Shown here one piece after another: positions 1 through 7,465 of a stretch of DNA of 64,000 nucleotides (positions within the stretch are counted from its first letter, which is position 1; each line of letters starts with the position of its first letter). The notes beneath the pieces are model-generated. The model was not told the origin of the DNA, searched no databases, and worked only from the letters and a program-made list of their open reading frames with translations. The stretch comes from JBBRYW01 sp038253945 (GTDB lineage: Bacteria; Actinomycetota; Thermoleophilia; Gaiellales; Gaiellaceae): contig JBBSGR010000006.1 in assembly GCA_038253945.1 (NCBI GenBank), positions 1-64,000 on the forward strand, in the 5' to 3' direction. Made by a program: the position numbers and the translations under genes.

Positions 1-282
1 CGCGTAGTGGCCGCGCAGGTGCGAAAAGCGTTGATTCCAGACCAGCTCGTCGCCCTCGCGGCGGGCGACGACCGAGCGCAGGTTGTCGTAGACGCACTCG
101 CGCGGCACGCCGCCAAAGAACTCGAAGGCGCGCACGTGGCCTCGAGGAACGACTCGAGCGTCAGGTCGAAGGAGAAGAAGGCGGTCTGCGCGCCCGAGTA
201 GGGAAGCGCTGCGACGAGGGCGTAGACGCGCCGCTCTCTGCCGGCGATCGTCGGCCGGCTCGGCAGCTCGACGCAGTCGAGC
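1..282 (-). pseudogene. IS21-family transposase IstA remnant
   Basis: Read on the minus strand, this stretch encodes pieces typical of the IS21 IstA catalytic (rve) domain: a run RRVYALVAALPYSG, then LTLESFLEA, then FFGGVPRECVYDNLRSVVAR and WNQRFSHLRGHYA. The pieces lie in two frames; one missing C near position 138 separates SFLEA from the expected HVRAFEFFGG. The gene also runs off the left edge of the window and has lost its N-terminal DNA-binding part. No IstB partner is visible. It is a dead insertion-sequence fragment. Family assignment rests on motif recognition only. Confidence 0.75.
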
Positions 283-742
283 AATCCTCGACAACGCCCC
301 GAGGCCGCCCCGTCGGCGCAGCGCTGAAGGCGACCTGCACGTACCCACCGACCGCCGCGGCCATACCCGCGACCACTATGACGCGCGTAAGCCTCACTCC
401 GGAAAAGTACAACCGGGTCGCCGCCGCTACAAGAACCTCAGCAGTGACCGGGCGATGCGGCAGGGACACAGCGCCTCGTTGTCCGTGCCGCCGACGCCGG
501 TCCCTGCGGGACAGGCGCGCCGCCGGCCGCCGTGGCTATGGGCCGCGGACGACGATCACACCTTCGCTCAGAAGCCGCCAGATGACCTCGAGCACGTTCT
601 CTGGCCAATCCTGGAATTGCAGCGACTTGGGAAGCATGAGTAATCGGGGAGGTCCGGGCCTGCGGGCTTTACCGCGAAGCGGTCTCTGGATGCGGCGTGA
701 CCCTTAAAGTGAGGCGCAGCGCCTCGGCAAAGACTTCTCCGT
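283..742. other. gap without a supportable gene
   Basis: About 460 bases between the istA remnant and the first direct repeat. The reading frames here have no recognisable domain. A 33-residue minus-strand frame at roughly 540-640 (MLPKSLQFQDWPENV at its start) has plausible amino-acid composition but I cannot name it or find a ribosome site for it. It may be debris from the same mobile-element turnover. Confidence 0.4.
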
Positions 743-770
743 GGTTTGCGTGCTGACAAGTTCCGCCTAC
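743..770. repeat. 28-bp imperfect direct repeat, left copy
   Basis: This copy and the one at 1531-1558 share 24 of 28 bases (common core CTGACAAGTT) in the same orientation. They bracket the toxin-antitoxin pair. The core resembles the kind of short terminal repeat found at IS21-type ends, which would fit the istA remnant nearby; that link is inference. Confidence 0.55.
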
Positions 771-841
771 TGAAGTTGGGTCAAAACGAACCCGCCACGT
801 CTCCTGTATCCTTACTTCTGTCTATGAGTAAGGAGAGCAGG

Positions 842-1090
842 ATGGATGTTTCGGCGCAACTCTCATCGAAGGGCCAGCTGACGGTCCCGAAGGTTGTTCG
901 CGATGCCCTTGGCCTCGCCGAAGGCGATCAGGTTGTGTTTCGACTCGAGGGCCAGCGCGCCATACTCGCTCGGACGCCAAGCCTCCTCGATCTCGCCGGC
1001 AGCGTCTCTGTCCCGGCCGAGAAGCGTGGCACCCCGTGGCCAGACGTGCGGGGGCGCACGCGGGCAGCGCGGGCGAAGACCCGCGGGTGA
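842..1090 (+). CDS. AbrB/MazE-type antitoxin (VapB-like)
   Basis: An 82-residue protein of the swapped-hairpin AbrB/SpoVT fold: the N-terminal segment SAQLSSKGQLTVPKVVRDAL followed by GLAEGDQVVFRLEG is the standard DNA-binding beta-hairpin pair. The C-terminal half is basic and probably wraps the toxin. I start it at ATG 842 because AAGGAGAG lies just upstream; an in-frame ATG at 824 is possible but has no such site. Its stop overlaps the GTG start of the PIN toxin by four bases (GTGA), the usual antitoxin-first layout, so the pair is probably co-translated and autoregulated through the antitoxin. Confidence 0.85.
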   Translation: MDVSAQLSSKGQLTVPKVVRDALGLAEGDQVVFRLEGQRAILARTPSLLDLAGSVSVPAEKRGTPWPDVRGRTRAARAKTRG

Positions 1091-1482
1091 GCGCCTTCGT
1101 CGACACGAACGTACTGATCCGACATCTGACCGGCGATCCGCCGGCGCAGGCGCGCCGAGCACACACGTTCCTTGCCAACGCAGACGAGCTGCTGGTACCG
1201 GACCTGATCGTCGCCGAGGTCGTCTACGTCCTGGAGTCGTTCTATGAAGTCGAACGCGAGCAAGTCGCAGAGCTCATCCGCGCTGTGATCGGATTCCCGG
1301 CGGTGGTCGTCGTCGATGCGCTCATGCTGCTACGCGCGCTCGAGGTCTACGAGATCGACCGAATCGACTTCGCCGAGGCCTACCTCGTCGCGAGCGCAGA
1401 GGCGACCGGCGTCGAAACGATCGCGTCGTTCGACCGGAGCATCGACCGAGTACCGACCGTCCGGCGAGTCGAGCCAGCCTGA
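1087..1482 (+). CDS. PIN-domain ribonuclease toxin (VapC-like)
   Basis: A 131-residue PIN-domain protein. The acidic metal-binding residues are present: Asp6 in the FVDTNVLI start, Glu44 in VAEVVYVLE, Asp94 in DRIDFAEAYLVASAE and Asp116 in ASFDRSID. VapC toxins are Mg-dependent endoribonucleases that cut tRNA or rRNA when released from their antitoxin. The GTG start overlaps the antitoxin stop. Nothing in the frame looks broken, so the module may be active despite sitting in a region of decayed genes. Confidence 0.9.
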   Translation: MSAFVDTNVLIRHLTGDPPAQARRAHTFLANADELLVPDLIVAEVVYVLESFYEVEREQVAELIRAVIGFPAVVVVDALMLLRALEVYEIDRIDFAEAYLVASAEATGVETIASFDRSIDRVPTVRRVEPA

Positions 1483-1530
1483 TCCTGGCCGACCGGTCGA
1501 GGCGCAACGGCTCGGGCTCGACCAGGGGCT

Positions 1531-1558
1531 GGTTTGCGCACTGACAAGTTGCGCCCAC
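1531..1558. repeat. 28-bp imperfect direct repeat, right copy
   Basis: Right-hand partner of 743-770, placed about 50 bases after the toxin stop and directly before the broken gene at 1560. The spacing makes the toxin-antitoxin pair look like a small cassette between two repeats. Confidence 0.55.
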
Positions 1559-1559
1559 C

Positions 1560-1772
1560 CGGAAGGCACGCGCGGCTACGACGACCTGCGGCGCGCCGCC
1601 GAACGGTTGCCGATCGGCCAGGGCTTGCGTCCCTCCGTCGCCTCCGCAGGCGACCTCGCGCGCATGCTCCACGGCCTCGGCCGCGAAGAGGACATCCCGA
1701 GGCTGAAGATGATGCTGCAGGCTGATCGAACTCGAGCACGGGTTGCACCCCGGGCTCTCCATCGAGCGCTGA
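1560..1772 (+). pseudogene. C-terminal fragment of a nucleotidyltransferase-like protein
   Basis: The frame reads GTRGYDDLRRAAERLPIGQG, then VASAGDLARMLHGLGREEDI, then a basic helix ending LKMMLQ. This pattern matches the C-terminal part of small actinobacterial nucleotidyltransferase-type proteins in which a VAS..DL.RM segment precedes a charged tail. At about 1722 the frame shifts; the expected ending LIELEHGLHPGLSIER followed by a stop at 1770-1772 is in a neighbouring frame. The N-terminal half is absent, apparently replaced at the right-hand repeat. Family name is tentative; the decay itself is clear. Confidence 0.5.
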
Positions 1773-1828
1773 CGGGCGGCGCCCGGGTCTCAAGGAGACG
1801 GTGCGGCTTCGCGAGCACTGCTGTGGGA

Positions 1829-1875
1829 ATCTAAGCCCGCTGCTAGAAGATTAGTAATAGTCTCTACGCTTAGAT
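1829..1875. promoter_or_regulatory. 8-bp inverted repeat upstream of the MFS gene
   Basis: ATCTAAGC (1829-1836) and GCTTAGAT (1868-1875) are perfect inverted copies separated by 31 bases of unusually AT-rich sequence (AAGATTAGTAATAGTC). The block lies 40 bases before the likely MFS start and could hold its promoter and an operator. No regulator gene is adjacent. Confidence 0.3.
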
Positions 1876-1915
1876 CCTGTTGCCCGCCGCTTGGGCCTTC
1901 GGTAGCGTCGCGCCT

Positions 1916-3214
1916 GTGCCGGACCGAGCGTCGCCCGATCGCTTACCTCGTGTAGCGCCCGCGGGTTGGCCGGCACGGCGTCTGGGCGGGCTCTGGCAGC
2001 ACTGGGACTTTCTGCGCCTGTTGAGCGCACAGGCTGTCAGCGAGCTCGGCAATCAGGTCACCCTGGTCGCGCTGCCGCTGACCGCGATCCTCGCGCTGCA
2101 TGCGAGCGCGGTGGAGGTGGCGTTGCTGGCGACCGCCGGGACGCTGCCGAACCTCGCCCTGGGGATCCCGGCCGGCGTCTGGATCGACCGGGTGCTGCGG
2201 CGGCCGGTGATGATCATGGCGGACACCGGACGTGCGCTGATGCTCGCGTCGGTGCCGGTGGCGTACGGGCTCGGGCTCCTGACGGTGCCCCACCTGTACC
2301 TGGTTGCGGTCGCGAACGGCTCGCTGTCGGTTCTGTTTGAGCTCGCGTCGACTGCCTATCTCCCGTCCGTGGTCGCGCCTGCCCAGCTCGTCGAGGCGAA
2401 CGCCAAGTTCGAGAGCAGTCGGGTGATCGCCTGGGCTGCGGGTCCGAGCGCCGGCGGTGGGCTGATCTCGCTCGTGACGGCGCCGGTGGCATTGCTGGCG
2501 GATGCAGCGTCGTTCGTCGTCTCCGCCTGTCTGGTCAAAACGGTCTCGAGGCGCGAGGAGCCGCAGAGAGTCGCGCCCGCGCGGACGTCGCCACGGCGCG
2601 AGTTGCGCGAGGGCGCGCGCTACGTGCTCGGCAACCGCTACCTGCGCCCGCTCCTGTTTGCACACGCGCTGGCGAACCTCGGGCTCGGCCTGGTCTGGTC
2701 AATCGTGATCGTCTACGCCGTGCGCACGCTCGGGCTGTCGGCAGCGCTGATCGGCGTCGTGCTGTCGCTCGGGCAGATCGGCGGGTTCACCGGTGCGGCC
2801 TTCGGCCGGCGGTTCGCCCACCGCGCCGGCGTCGGGCGCGCGGTCGTGACCGCTTGCTTCCTGTTCGGGCCGGCAACCCTCCTCCTGGCGGTCGCGCCGA
2901 AGAGCGCACCTGTCCCGTTTCTCGCGTTCGCCTGGATCCTCGAGAACCTCGCCCGATCGCTGTACGGCGTCAGCGCAACCAGCATCCGCCAAGCGCTCGT
3001 GCCGGACCGCCTCCGCGCACGCGCGAGCGGCTTCACGATGACAGCCGGCACCGGCGCCTTTCCGCTCGGGACAGCCATCGGTGGCGCCCTCGCCGGCGCG
3101 CTTGGGCTACGTCACGCGATGCTGATCGGAGCAGCGATCAGTCTCCTGCCCTTCCTGCCAGTGTTCGCCTCACCCGTGCGCTCGCTCCGCGACCTCTCTG
3201 GCCTCGACGAGTAA
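1916..3214 (+). CDS. MFS transporter
   Basis: A polytopic membrane protein of about 432 residues from GTG 1916 (an in-frame TTG at 1880 would add 12). After a soluble N-terminus, FLRLLSAQAVSELGNQVTLV opens the first helix. The G(I/V)WIDRVLRRPVM loop after the second helix is the MFS motif-A region (PAGVWIDR). Around twelve hydrophobic helices follow with a longer central loop rich in Arg (residues about 200-220). The closest general type is the tetracycline/enterobactin-exporter-like group of drug pumps, but the substrate cannot be read from sequence. It stands alone on the plus strand. Confidence 0.8.
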   Translation: MPDRASPDRLPRVAPAGWPARRLGGLWQHWDFLRLLSAQAVSELGNQVTLVALPLTAILALHASAVEVALLATAGTLPNLALGIPAGVWIDRVLRRPVMIMADTGRALMLASVPVAYGLGLLTVPHLYLVAVANGSLSVLFELASTAYLPSVVAPAQLVEANAKFESSRVIAWAAGPSAGGGLISLVTAPVALLADAASFVVSACLVKTVSRREEPQRVAPARTSPRRELREGARYVLGNRYLRPLLFAHALANLGLGLVWSIVIVYAVRTLGLSAALIGVVLSLGQIGGFTGAAFGRRFAHRAGVGRAVVTACFLFGPATLLLAVAPKSAPVPFLAFAWILENLARSLYGVSATSIRQALVPDRLRARASGFTMTAGTGAFPLGTAIGGALAGALGLRHAMLIGAAISLLPFLPVFASPVRSLRDLSGLDE

Positions 3215-3289
3215 CTTGAGGCGGTCGCGGCTGCTGCACTCCTAGCCTTCGTCGATGCCGAGCGTACACTGGGGACCATGTCGTCGGGT

Positions 3290-3734
3290 GGCGCGGCGTC
3301 ACCGCCGGTAGCCGCGGCGTCACGCCGAGACGTGGTTCGTCGACCTCCCGCATCCTTTGGTAGGCGGCGTCGTACGCGCTGGCTCCCTCTTCAAGGCCGG
3401 GTGTGAGCTCGATCGAGTCGGCGATGGTCGTCGCATAGGAGCCGGGTTCAACGAGAACCACACGGATCCCAAACGGGCGTACCTCGTAGGCGAGGGCTTC
3501 CGAGAGGGCTTCCAGGGCGAACTTTGATGCGGCGTAGTGACCCCAGAATGGACCGGCAACGACTCGACCGCTCAGCGAGCTCATCTGAACCACGACCCCA
3601 GACCGCTGGTTGCGCATGACGGGAATCACTGCACGTCACGCATGCTCGCGTATACCCGGTGGCCATTCTCCGCCAAGCGCTCGCATCAGTCGCCCGAAGC
3701 CGCGCGAAGACCCGGTGACCAAACAGACGCTCAC
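3290..3734 (-). pseudogene. SDR-family dehydrogenase with internal deletion
   Basis: Two ends of a short-chain dehydrogenase are joined. The 5' part begins SVCLVTGSSRGFGRLM (the Rossmann TGxxxGxG), slips frame near 3690 into ERLAENGHRVYASMRDVQ, and then hits TGA. Immediately after comes VIPVMRNQRSGVVVQMSS and the catalytic YxxxK in FWGHYAASKFALEALSEAL, then RVVLVEPGSYATTI. About 80 residues between beta-2 and beta-5 are missing, and the C-terminus decays near 3290. The combination of frameshift, stop and deletion means no working enzyme can be made. Confidence 0.8.
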
Positions 3735-3830
3735 GAATCAACGCTACAGAGTCCAGGCGGCGAATCGACGCTGAAGCCGGACTGCCTCGGGGAACATTCG
3801 CCGATCACTGGCCCATGTGCGTCGTGAAGG

Positions 3831-4307
3831 TCAGAGCAGCAGCCCCATGTCGAGGGCGTCCCAGAACTCGCCGCTCGAGCGCCGGTAGTGCTTGACTCGG
3901 CGACCCTCCTCGACGAACCCGAACTTGCGGTAGAGTGCGATCGCGGCCGCGTTGTGCGCGAAGACGCCGAGGCTCAGCTTGTGCAGGCCGCGCTCGCGCG
4001 CCCCTTCGATCGCCACAGCGAGGAGCGCCGAACCCACGCCGCGTCCGCGCCACTCGCGCGCGACCGCCATCCCGATCTCGCCGAACCCGTGGCGGCTCCG
4101 GTCGAGGTGCAGCGAGCCGACGATCTCGGCGGCGGCGACGGCGACGAGCGTGCCGTCGAGCGTCCAGCTCGCGGCGCGCGCCTCGATGTCGACGGGCGGC
4201 TCGGTGGCAATTCCGTCGCGCTCCTCCGCGACCGCGGCGAACAGGATTGCGAGCGGGAGACGGTCGTCGTCTCGCGCGGGGCGAATCTGGAACGGCGCGT
4301 CGGGCAT
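3831..4307 (-). CDS. GNAT-family N-acetyltransferase
   Basis: A 158-residue single-domain GNAT protein. The acetyl-CoA pyrophosphate-binding motif is seen in REWRGRGVGSALLAVAIEGA (motif A, RGxGVGSALL), preceded by the beta-4 strand GFGEIGMAVA and followed by the C-terminal ALYRKFGFVEEGRR typical of RimI/PhnO-like members. Substrate unknown. It is transcribed away from the broken SDR gene and follows the methyltransferase at 4377 on the same strand with about 70 bases between them. Confidence 0.85.
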   Translation of the reverse strand: MPDAPFQIRPARDDDRLPLAILFAAVAEERDGIATEPPVDIEARAASWTLDGTLVAVAAAEIVGSLHLDRSRHGFGEIGMAVAREWRGRGVGSALLAVAIEGARERGLHKLSLGVFAHNAAAIALYRKFGFVEEGRRVKHYRRSSGEFWDALDMGLLL

Positions 4308-4376
4308 GTGCAGATCCTCGCACGCGCGCGTCCGAACTCCTCGCTGGGCGCCATGACCGACCGCGTGGCTTGCGAC

Positions 4377-5132
4377 CTAGGCGCGACCGCGAGCTGCCCA
4401 GGCTCGAGCGGTCAGGATCAGGTTCCCTTCCGGAAAAGCCCCTCGGCACAGCTCGCGCAGACGCGTCTGCTGCTCTGGATCGAGCTGCGACAGGTAGGCG
4501 CCAGCGGGGCCTACACCGAAGGTGAAAGGCTCCCACCACGCGTCGAAGCTCGCGTGCTCGACGCTGATCGAGAGAGCTGTCTCCTCCACCTCGTTCAGCC
4601 CTGCTTCCCGGAAGAGCTCGGCGAGATGGCCCTTTCGAGTGCCGGCGAGACGGGATTCGTCCTCGACCTCCGGGTCGAGCTCACGTGCGGCCCCCCAAAA
4701 CCGGCTTAGCGGTCCCTCGCCGCCGGCGTGATCCCAGACACACGCTGCGACGACGCCATCGCGCCGAGTCACGCGCCCCATCTCACTGAGCCCCTTGATC
4801 GGGTCCGCCATGAAGTGAACGACGAGCTGCGCCAGCGAGGCGTCGAACTCGTCGTCCGGAAACGGCAGCTGCTCGGCAGATGCACGTCGGACGTCGACGC
4901 CGGGGTGGCGCTCTCGCGCCGCTGCAACGAACGGCTCTGAGGGGTCGACAGCGGACACGGCAAGCGGCCCCAGCCGCCTGACCAGCTCGGCTGTCAGCGC
5001 GCCCGGGCCACAACCCACATCGAGCACGCGTTGCTCGGCGGCCACCTCGGCGAACTCGCCGAACTGCGGGGCAAGCGGCACCGAGTATCTGCCCATAAAC
5101 CGGTCGTACGCCTCAGCGGCGACAGTGAACAC
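4377..5132 (-). CDS. class I SAM-dependent methyltransferase
   Basis: A 251-residue protein with a standard SAM-binding fold: VLDVGCGPGALTAEL (motif I) at about residues 36-50, AVDPSEPFV (acidic end of beta-2), then ASAEQLPFPDDEFDASLAQL (motifs II/III) of the UbiE/COQ5-like Methyltransf_11 group. The C-terminal half (AWWEPFTFGVGP) is variable and should set substrate choice. The gene is intact and has no partner that hints at a pathway. Confidence 0.85.
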   Translation of the reverse strand: MFTVAAEAYDRFMGRYSVPLAPQFGEFAEVAAEQRVLDVGCGPGALTAELVRRLGPLAVSAVDPSEPFVAAARERHPGVDVRRASAEQLPFPDDEFDASLAQLVVHFMADPIKGLSEMGRVTRRDGVVAACVWDHAGGEGPLSRFWGAARELDPEVEDESRLAGTRKGHLAELFREAGLNEVEETALSISVEHASFDAWWEPFTFGVGPAGAYLSQLDPEQQTRLRELCRGAFPEGNLILTARAWAARGRA

Positions 5133-5553
5133 CGCGCCAATCTACGCTCCGCCCCCATCCAGGGCAATACTGGACAACGAGGCGGCACTTCCTGCAGCCT
5201 CGCCGCTTCGCTAGCGAGCGGAAGAGCCGGTGCGAGGAACAGGTCGGCGGTCCGGTGAGCCGCGTCGGCCGCCCAGGCCGCCCTCGTGGCACGCGAATAC
5301 TCGTCAGCCCCAGGCCGGTGCCACACACCGGCGACGACGCTGGGGGACGATGAACGCCCGAACGCACGCCTCCTCGACATCCATGCCGCTACCCGTCTGC
5401 CGGGTCTAACAGCACCAGGCGCGGACCCGCTCGCTCCTCCGCGCACCGTGCTGAGCCGGCCTTTGTGACAGGAACTACTTCAGATGCTTCCCGCCGGGGC
5501 CTGGGGTGCCGCCTTCGAGGATGAAGCGCGCCATCGCCGCGTAGCCTAGACGT
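5133..5553. other. gap without a supportable gene
   Basis: About 420 bases with open frames only in the trivial sense expected of GC-rich DNA. None has a domain, a conserved motif or a convincing ribosome site. Given dead genes on either side, this may be decayed coding DNA. Confidence 0.4.
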
Positions 5554-6183
5554 ATGCCCCGATACGACGCCGTTGGCTTCGACCTGCTCACCGCGCTCCT
5601 CGACACGCTCCCGCTCTGGCGTTCGGCTGCCGCCGACGACGAGCTCGGGACGAAATAGCATACCGCGAACCAGCGGCTGCTCCGCGGCAAGCCGTATCGC
5701 GACTTCGGCGACCTCGTCCACGAGAGCGCGACGGAGGTCGGCCTCGGGCGCGCGCACGCGACGACCTTGCTGTCGCGCTGGGGCGAGGCGCAGCCGTGGC
5801 CGGACACGCGCCGCGTGCTCATCGCGCTCGGCTCGACGCAGCGCTTCATCGTGACGAACTGCTCGCAGAAGCTCGGCGAACGCGCCGCGAAGCAGGCCGG
5901 CGAGTTCGTATTCGTGATGACCGCCGAGCAGGCCGGCGCGTACAAGCCGGACCCGCGGCCGTACCGTGCGGCGCTCGCCGCGATCGGGATGGAGGCCAAG
6001 CGGGTCCTATTCGTCGCCGGGTCGGCCCATGACGTCGGCGGCGCGAAACGGGTCGGGATGGACGTGTACTGGGCGAACCGGCACCTCGCGGCCCCACCGG
6101 ACGACACCGCGCCACTGGTCCACGCGTCGGTCCGTGGTGCGAACGCACTCGTCACGCGCGACGACGGCAATACGGTCCTCCCC
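5554..6183 (+). pseudogene. HAD hydrolase (haloacid dehalogenase type) with amber codon
   Basis: From ATG 5554 the frame begins MPRYDAVGFDLLTALLDTL, the HAD motif-I Asp region of type II dehalogenase-like proteins. It is cut by TAG at 5656-5658 (after DDELGTK) and then continues open with the remaining HAD parts: FIVTNCSQKLGERAA (motif II Thr/Ser), EQAGAYKPDPRPYRAAL (motif III Lys) and VLFVAGSAHDVGGAKRVGMD (motif IV acidic loop). TAG for TGG is a likely single change. The C-terminus runs into unrelated sequence. Unless the amber is read through, only a 34-residue peptide forms. Confidence 0.8.
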
Positions 6184-6184
6184 A

Positions 6185-6388
6185 CGACAGACACGGACTG
6201 GGACGGTTGGGTCTCGGCGGACGCGATCCGCAACTGGCCCGGAACGACGCGCTCCTCGACTGGCTCGACCGCTATGGCGGCGAGCGCGGCATTGCTCGCG
6301 ACGACCAGTGCGCGGCGTACGACGAGCGCTTTGACTTCCGCGGTTCCTCGCCAAACAAGGCCGCCGTTTCGAGGACAGGGTCCGGTGA
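6185..6388 (+). pseudogene. frameshifted N-terminal fragment of an unrecognised protein
   Basis: If two single-base slips are repaired (one G missing near 6239, one near 6336) the sequence reads TDTDWDGWVSADAIRNWARN, then DALLDWLDRYGGERGIARDD, then YDERFDF and FLAKQGRRFEDRVR before TGA. The consistent composition across the slips shows a former gene. The ending QGRRFE resembles the start of some RecB-like nuclease proteins of actinobacteria, but I do not recognise the family with confidence. Confidence 0.4.
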
Positions 6389-6432
6389 GGCCGCAGGAGG
6401 CCCACCCGCAACCGACAGAACCAGCGGCGCCG

Positions 6433-7338
6433 TCAACGCCTCCGGGAGAGGAGACCCCCGACCAGGAGCAGTGCCGCCTCGACGAGGGTGATCGTGACCC
6501 GGTTCACGACCGTCGCCCCGAGCGCTACGCCGGCTGAGGCCACGCCGAGAAGAAGCCCGTACATCGAGGCCTCGCGAACGCCGAGCCCCGACGGCGCGAA
6601 CACGGCAAGGACCGAGACGATAGCGCCGACGGCGGCCGTGCCGCCGAGGAAGGGGACGGACGAGAGCGCGGCGTCGCCTCCGACTGCCCGGACGATGAAG
6701 AGGAGCGCGAGGCCGCCGACCAGCCACGTGAAGCCGTAGTAGGCGAGTAGGCCGAGCAGGGTCCGGTAGCGGAGCGCCGGTAGCTCCGAGGCGCCGAATC
6801 GCTTGAGCGCGCGGCGGCTGAGCGGTCGAAACACCGCAGGGTGAAGAAGAATGGCAACGAGCACGGTGAAGGCCGCGAGCGGCAGCAGCGGCGCGTCGAC
6901 TTCCCCGACTGTCGCAAGCCCGGCAGCGAAGACGAGCACGCCCGACACAGCCGAGAGCCCGGCCTCGAGCGCGATCGACGCCAACACGGGAGATGTCTCC
7001 GAGACGCCGTGACGGCGAAGCGCGACGACGCGCGCCGCGGGCGTCCACACGCCGCCGGGGACGTACTTCGCGAGCATCGAAAGCATCTCCGACTGAAGGG
7101 CGACGCGGTAGGGAACACGAATCGTCAGCGCCGCGAGGATCCACATCCAGCCGACGACGAAGAGCAGGTAGTAGAGCGCGAGCACGAGGCAGGCGAGCGC
7201 GAGCTCGATCCGATCTGCGTCGCGGAGCCGCGGCAGAGCATCGGCCAATGCGCCCCGGAGTGCGTAGCCGAGAAATCCGAGCAGCGCCGTGACAGCGACG
7301 AGCTGGAGGGCGACGTAGACCTGGCGACGCGAGCGCAC
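6433..7338 (-). CDS. flippase-like integral membrane protein (LPG-synthase TM / UPF0104 type)
   Basis: About 301 residues from GTG 7338, with seven or eight hydrophobic segments. The YVPGGVWTPAARVVALRRHG segment near residue 90 is the signature of the lysylphosphatidylglycerol-synthase transmembrane region (consensus KYxPGxxW), and FAPSGLGVREASMYGLLL near the C-terminus is the second conserved G-x-R-E motif. Family members move or modify lipids, but many actinobacterial copies have no assigned substrate. The start is uncertain because the frame remains open far upstream into the divergent helicase gene; GTG 7338 follows a GAGGGG run. Confidence 0.75.
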   Translation of the reverse strand: MRSRRQVYVALQLVAVTALLGFLGYALRGALADALPRLRDADRIELALACLVLALYYLLFVVGWMWILAALTIRVPYRVALQSEMLSMLAKYVPGGVWTPAARVVALRRHGVSETSPVLASIALEAGLSAVSGVLVFAAGLATVGEVDAPLLPLAAFTVLVAILLHPAVFRPLSRRALKRFGASELPALRYRTLLGLLAYYGFTWLVGGLALLFIVRAVGGDAALSSVPFLGGTAAVGAIVSVLAVFAPSGLGVREASMYGLLLGVASAGVALGATVVNRVTITLVEAALLLVGGLLSRRR

Positions 7339-7465
7339 CCCCTCAGTCTGGCGAAGCCTCTCCTCGACGCCGAAGAGGTTTCGCGGCTTCACGTGAGCGT
7401 CGCAGGCATGTACCGAGTTCGCGCTGCGTGCGAGCGCGGCCGGCGGGTTCTCTAGGCTGGGAGTC

